Positions 58,625 to 64,000 of a DNA stretch of 64,000 nucleotides are shown in pieces. The translations under genes were made by a program, and so were the position numbers. Positions within the stretch are counted from its first letter, which is position 1; each line of letters opens with the position of its first letter. Below the pieces are notes generated by a model. That model was not told where the DNA came from. It ran no database searches and was given only the letters and a program-made list of their open reading frames with translations. The DNA is taken from positions 9,641,501-9,705,500 of the forward strand of contig CP136896.1 in assembly GCA_034359265.1 (NCBI GenBank). The letters run 5' to 3'. The DNA comes from Canna indica. Taxonomy: Eukaryota > Streptophyta > Magnoliopsida > Zingiberales > Cannaceae.

Positions 58625-59720
58625 ATGGAGCCTTTTAATGCCACACTGAGTGGCAGTGGTAGCAACTCTACGGAGCGACAGGGTCGAGGCCGAGGCCGTG
58701 GTGGAGTACAGCAGACACAGGAGGCAGTGGGGACAAGACCCCATAGTTATGCAGTTGTAGGCCCAAGTGGCCGAGTTGACTTAGGCGCTCCTCAAGGAGC
58801 AAGAGTTGAGACAGAGGCAATCGCAACCCATATCGGTGGCACCTGTGGTATCGAAGGTGGCTGAGCCAATGGTGTCGACAACCAGAGTTCCCAGGGCACC
58901 CACATATGCAGACTTCATTAAATTGAGGCCACCAGAGTTCACTGGGACAAATCAACAGGGGGAGGTCATTAGGTTCCTTGGTGACTGCTATGAGTTAATT
59001 ATGCGTGGAGCTTGGGTGTTCATCTGAGATGACGGCTCGTATAATAGGGCTACAGTTGAGGGGACCGGCCAAGGATTGCCTTCATACCTAGAGGGATCAT
59101 AGGGCGGTAGGCGCGCCACCCCCTACGTGGGAAGAGTTCAAGGCGACCATGGTGGAGCAGTATTTGCCGATGAGCGTTTGCGATAAGTAGGTGAGAGAGT
59201 TCGAGCTGTTGCGTCAGACAGGTGGCATGACGGTGTTGAACTACGAGATGAAGTTCACCCAGCTCTCGAAGTACCATCCTACCTTAGTGGCTACTGAGAC
59301 CGCCAGGGTCAAGAGGTTCGTCGAGGGGCTGAGAGCTTAGATCAGCAGACTTATTCACTATACCGAGGACACTACATTTGCTCGGGTGGTGGATGAGGCA
59401 CTTCGGAAGGAGGCTTTGGTGTCGTTCGAGAGGCATGATGGACCTTTGAAGAAGTTTCGGCCCCAGCACTCGGAGGATTGGCATGCTCACTCTGAGGGGA
59501 CCATCACGGTGGCGGATCATCAGTTTGGCAGAGGGCACAACAGTTTTAGGTGCCACATGGGCCCAGGGGCCGGGGGCGACTCGATAGACAACATTAGGAG
59601 CTGCACCGAAGAGATCTGAGGTGCCGCGGTGTGGTAACTATGGTAGGAGACATCGGGGAGGTGCTATGGCCGTGTGATCACATGTTTCAGATGTGGGCAG
59701 GCATGGCACATAAGGAAGGA
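58625..59720 (+). pseudogene. Chromovirus gag, broken
   Basis: Starts MEPFNATLSGSGSNST, then shifts frame to APTYADFIKLRPPEFTGT, then again to a segment with PPTWEEFKATMVEQYLPMS and GGMTVLNYEMKFTQLSKY, which carries stops at about 59089, 59188 and 59338. 59386-59619 is the linker. The zinc knuckle C-F-R-C-G-Q-x-W-H-I-R-K-D-C is readable in one frame near 59680-59725. Gag forms the virus-like particle of the retrotransposon. Confidence 0.75.
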
Positions 59721-59856
59721 TTGTCCGAGCAGAGGCAGTCAGAGGCCTGAGCAGTCCATGGGGAAGACACTGATATCTATGGGTTCGGTGGCTCAAAGGA
59801 ATCAAGTACATGGTAGTGGACAATAGACTAGTGGTCCGGAGAGACCTCCTGCACGG

Positions 59857-62800
59857 GTGTTCGCAATGAACCGAGATTGTGCTGAGGCATCGAGGGCAGT
59901 AGTGACAGGTAACCTTACTGATGGTTCTGCTGCTGCATTTGTGTTATTTGATCCTGGTGCCACACACTCGTTCGTGTCTGTTTTATTTGCTGTTAAACTG
60001 TTGGGGAAACCCTCTTCACTTGATGTACCTCTTGTGGTGTCAACGCCTACGGGCGATGCCTTACTGGCAGAGACAACCTTTAAGGACTGCGAGTTGGTCA
60101 TCTGTGGGCATGTATTGATGGCTGAGTTGACACTTTTATCATTGCTAGAGCTTGATGTAATTCTGGGCATGGATTGGCTGGCGAACCATTTCGCGTTAGT
60201 GGATTGCAGGGCTAAAACTGTTACCTTTAGTAAGCTCGAATTACCACAGTTTACCTTCTAGGGAGAAGGAAAAAGAGACCCTGTGGGGGTCATTTCAGCT
60301 CTAAAGGCTCGCAAATTGCTTCTAAGTGGCTGTCAGTCCTTCTTGGCCTTTGTATTTGTGGCGGAGGAGGACAGGTATATGGCTGGGGATGTCAGGGGAA
60401 CCTAGGTGGTTTGTGAGTTCCCTGATGTTTTCCCCGAGGAGTTGCCGAGTTTACCACCAGAAAGAGAGATAGAATTTTGCATTGACTTGCAGCCCGAGGT
60501 GAAGCCGATCTCCATTCCACCTTATCGGATGGCACTGATCAAGCTGAGAGAGCTGAAGTCGTAGTTGTTGGAGCTGTTAGATTTGAGCTTTATACGCTCG
60601 AGTGTTTCGCCGTGGGGTGCTCCGGTGCTCTTCGTGAAAAAGAAGAATGGGAAATTGAACTTCAAAAAAGAAATTATTTTGATTCAACCATCTCTTTCTC
60701 AACTCACCGACTCTAATCATTAACCATATTCATCAATCGTATATTTAGAATACCAATTAAGAAATCACATAACATCATAACATATTATCAATATGTCCAC
60801 ACTTCCTTTTTTTCTTTTTTTTATTCAAAAATAGTAATAGTAACCGAATCTATAAAATCCCCCAAAATAAAAATAAAAATTAACTAATTTATTTATTATT
60901 AATTTATTTATTATTAATCATAATCAACGATTTCTTATATAGCTAGAACGGCCCTCACAAATTGCTATGCGCATGTGCATTGACTACCAGCAGCTTAACA
61001 AGGTGACAATGAAGAATCGTTACCCGCTGCCCAAGATTGATGACATGTTTGATCAGCTCCAAGGGGCACAGTGGTGTTCGAAGATTGATCTGAGGTCTGG
61101 TTACCATCAGTTAAAATCCGAGATTGTGATGTGCCCAAGACTTCTTTCAGGTCTAGATATGGCCACTTTGAGTTCTTGGTCATGTCTTTCGGGCTGATGA
61201 ATGCACCAGCAGCCTTCATGGATCTGATGAACCAAATGTTCAAGGAGTACCTGGATAGATTTGTAATTATTTTTATTGACGACATTTTAATTTATTCCAA
61301 GAGCAGGGAAGAGCACTCCGAGCATTTGAGGATGGTTCTAGGGACTCTCAGGGAGCATTGGCTATATGCCAAGTTCTCAAAGTGCGAGTTCTGGCTAGAG
61401 AGCGTAGGAATTCTAGGCCATGTGGTGTCGCGGGAGGGGGTGAGAGTGGACCCTTCAAATGTAGAGGCAATTCAGAATTGGACGCAGCCGACCAATGTGA
61501 CAGAGATCCGTAGCTTCTTGGGGTTGGCCGACTACTACAAGAATTTCATGGAGAACTTCTCTAGGATTGTGGCACCATTGACTCGCCTAACTAAGAAGAA
61601 GGTCAAGTTCGTGTGGGACAACAAGTGCAAGGAGAGATTTCAGAAGCTCAACGACTGCTTGACGTCGGCACCGGTCTTAGCTGTATCCTCGGGCTCGGGA
61701 GGGTTTGTAGTCTATTATGACGCTTCTCGGGTCAGCTTGGGTTGTGTCCTAATGCAGTATGATAGTGTGATAGCTTATACATCCCGTCAGCTGAAAGTTC
61801 ATGAGAAGAACTATCTAACGCATGACCTAGAGTTGGCAGCTGTGGTTTTTGCACTGAAGCTGTGACACCACTATCTTTATGGGGAGGCTTGTGAGATATA
61901 CACCGATCACAAGAGCCTCCAGTACTTGCTCACCCAAAAGGAACTGAATTTGAGGTAGAGACAGTGGCTCGAGCTCCTGAAGGACTATGGCTGCACCATC
62001 ATGTACCATCCGGGGAAGGCAAATGTGGTGGCCGATGCCTTGAGCAGGAAGTCCATGGGCAGTTTGGCACACTTGGCAGTCAGGAGGAGGCCACTGACTC
62101 GTGATTTGATTGTATGTTTAGACGGCGGGGCAGGACTGACCGTGGCGCACTTGCAGGTGCAGTCCACGTTGGTGGACATGATGCAGTCAGCGTAGGAAGA
62201 GGATGCCTTCTGTCCTTTGACTAAGGATTTGGTCAAGAGAGGCAACGCTGATGATGGTTATGGGGTCGACTCCGAGGGTGTCTTGAGGTTCAAAAATAGG
62301 ATGGTGGTACCTGACATGACGGAGGTTCGCAGGCAAGTACTAGAGATGGCTCACCGCTCCACATACACGATGCACCCGGGGCCCACAAAGATGTACCGAG
62401 ATCTGAGGCAAAATTACTGGTGGAAAATGATGAAAAAGGAGGTAGCTGAATTTGTGTCTAAGTGTCTAGTTTGCCAACAGGTGAAGGCCGAACACTTGAA
62501 GCTTGCTGGGTTGCTTCAGAACTTAGAAGTACTTGAGTGAAAATGAGAAAAGATAACCATGGACTTTGTGATAGGGCTACTGAGGTCTGAGAAGGGTAGT
62601 GACTCTGTTTGGGTCGTGGTTGATCGTCTGACCAAGTCGGCGCACTTCATACCAGTCAAGACGACCGTCTTGGCCGAGCAGTATGCTAGGTTGTTATTGG
62701 ACTGTATTGTGGCGTATCACGGTATCCCTGTTATGATTTTCTCAGATCGGGTACCCAGTTCATCGCTCGGTTTTGGCAATCTTTCCAAGAGGCCTTGGGC

Positions 62801-63600
62801 ACGCTGGTGCGATTTAGCACCACGTTTCACCCATAGACCGATGGTAGGTCAGAGCGGACTATCTAGACATTGGAGGATATGCTAAGGGCTTATGTGTTAG
62901 ACCTAGATGGCGGTTGGGAGAGACACTTACCCCTGATCGATTTTGCATACAATAACAACTACCATAGTACTATTGGGATGCCTCCCTTTGAAGCACTTTC
63001 AGAGTGGTGGTGCAGACCGCCTGTAGGTTGGTTTTAGGCAGGAGAATCCCTTATGGTGGGACCCGACCTAGTTGAGGAGGCAAAGCTAGTCAAAGAAAGA
63101 TTGTTGGCAGCTTAGAGTCGCTAGAAGATGTATGCAGAAGGGAAGGCCAAAGAGGTGGAGTTTGCCGAGGGGGACATGATGTTCCTAAAGGTTTCCCCTA
63201 TGAAAGGAATGGTGCGGTTTGGGAAAAAGGGGAAGTTGAGCCCTAGGTTCATTGGGTCGTTCCATATTCTCAAGCGGAGGGGCGCCGTGGCTTATGAGTT
63301 GGCCCTACACCCTAGCATGAGTAGAGTACATCTAGTTTTCCACATGTCTATGCTAAAGAGATATGTCCAAGATGAGTCCCACGTGATTAAGCCTACTGCA
63401 ATTGAGGTGGATACCGCAGTCTCATATGAGGAGAGGCCTATAGAAGTGCTTGATCGATATACCAGAAAGTTGAGATCCAAAAAAATTCCCTTGGTAAAGG
63501 TCGGGTGGGAGCACCATTCCGGGCAGGTGATCATTTGGGAGGTGGAGCAAGACATGAGAGAACGTTACCCTTATTTGTTCGAGGGCCTGGTAAGTCTTTA
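59857..63600 (+). pseudogene. Chromovirus pol (protease, reverse transcriptase, RNase H, integrase, chromodomain), broken
   Basis: 59857-60261 is protease with FDPGATHSFVS. 60400-61197 is reverse transcriptase start ([22 protein letters not shown]), interrupted by a 300-bp insertion and stops. 61131-61865 contains [15 protein letters not shown], the active-site [12 protein letters not shown], and [16 protein letters not shown]. RNase H follows with [17 protein letters not shown] and [17 protein letters not shown], broken at 61863 (TGA for an expected Trp) and 61957. 62217-62885 is integrase: zinc finger ending CLVCQQVKAEH, then MDFVIGLL and VVVDRLTKSAHFIPVK, a frameshift after IFSDR, and stops to 63120. 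63128-63600 ends with a chromodomain (EVLDRYTRKLRSKKIPLVKV, then WEHH). The chromodomain marks a chromovirus that targets chromatin. Confidence 0.85.
60658..60964. mobile_element. AT-rich 300-bp insertion in the reverse transcriptase
   Basis: Coding sequence stops after the conserved KKKNG and resumes at RMCIDY. AAATTG stands on both sides (60652-60657 and 60959-60964), suggesting a short target duplication. The insert ends TAGCTAGAACGGCCCTCAC; class unknown. Confidence 0.6.
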
Positions 63601-63633
63601 TGTTTTGATAAAATTCGATGATGAATTTTCCTT

Positions 63634-63646
63634 AAGGGGGGAAGAT
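63634..63646 (+). other. Polypurine tract
   Basis: AAGGGGGGAAGAT directly before the 3' LTR start TGTAATATTCG at 63647, the plus-strand priming site of the retrotransposon. Confidence 0.85.
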
Positions 63647-63900
63647 TGTAATATTCGAAAATTCAAAAATTTATTTTTGTTTGGTTCAGCAAGCCGATTC
63701 GGGATCGAGCCGAGTCGAGTCGTGAGACCGCCACGACTAGAAGGTTGGGTACTTCTTAAATTGCAGAGCTCTCTAAATGTGTATGTTTATGATTAAATTG
63801 CATCTTGAACTCTTGTTGGGTTAGAATCGAGTTCATTTGGGGCTTAAAATGGATGCGGGTAGAGGTGGCTTATTGGGTTTAAATGAGAAGGGCATTGAGG

Positions 63901-63972
<72 letters not shown>

Positions 63973-64000
63973 ACCCCACAAGCCGCCTCATGGCTCAAGA
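63647..64000 (+). repeat. 3' LTR of the chromovirus, cut by the window end
   Basis: Starts TGTAATATTCGAAAATTC. From 63748 it matches the 5' LTR from 54016. 63903-63970 is an (AT)n tract of about 34 units where the 5' LTR has only about 5. Confidence 0.9.

Larger units (their letters stand above)
54016..64000 (+). mobile_element. Ty3/gypsy chromovirus (Tekay/Del type), decayed, runs off the window
   Basis: 5' LTR 54016-58410 (first about 101 bases missing, a MULE inserted), primer-binding site at 58414, gag, pol with integrase and chromodomain, polypurine tract at 63634, and 3' LTR from 63647. 54016-54220 and 63748-64000 align closely (GGTACTTCTTAAATTG and onward), which proves the LTR pair. 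Many stops and frameshifts show it is dead. Confidence 0.85.

Overview
This is nuclear DNA from a flowering plant. The evidence is split genes with GT-AG introns, plant-specific gene families (XBAT-type ankyrin/RING ligase, UBA-UIM-UBX protein, plant rhomboid, eL24) and a dense, nested set of plant transposons. The exact lineage cannot be fixed from the sequence.

Layout. 1-7.1 kb is a CACTA (En/Spm) transposon with a decayed TNP2-type transposase and an apparently intact second gene (Ptta/En_Spm type). A smaller CACTA element lies inside its 5' part. 7.1-14.6 kb holds an old gypsy LTR remnant with a 46-bp tandem array, a MULE with very long inverted arms that contain coding-like sequence, a second CACTA-like element packed with palindromes, and AT-rich DNA.

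14.6-34.8 kb is the gene-rich core, all on the minus strand: an 11-exon UBX-domain protein (PUX8/PUX13 type), a 5-exon rhomboid protease (RBL type) and the 5-exon ribosomal protein eL24 gene. Between the last two sits a small MULE. 35.4-40.5 kb is a nest: a 5'-truncated LINE with 16-bp target duplications inside a MULE-like element, next to MITEs. A tRNA-derived SINE (10-bp duplication) is at 41.1 kb and an inverted-repeat element at 41.8-42.3 kb.

43.3-46.3 kb is a 10-exon plus-strand XBAT32/33-like E3 ligase gene, followed at 47.3 kb by a possible small membrane-peptide gene with its own TATA box. From 48.9 kb to the end the window is again transposons: a PIF/Harbinger MITE, a minus-strand gypsy LTR split by a hAT MITE, a copia remnant with gag only, and a Tekay/Del-like chromovirus whose 5' LTR carries a 2.3-kb Pack-MULE candidate with perfect 9-bp target duplications.

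The host genes do not form a pathway. Two of them (UBX protein, XBAT ligase) belong to ubiquitin handling, eL24 to the ribosome, and the rhomboid to intramembrane proteolysis. I saw no tRNA, rRNA or CRISPR. All exon joins were derived by hand from reading frame and splice signals.
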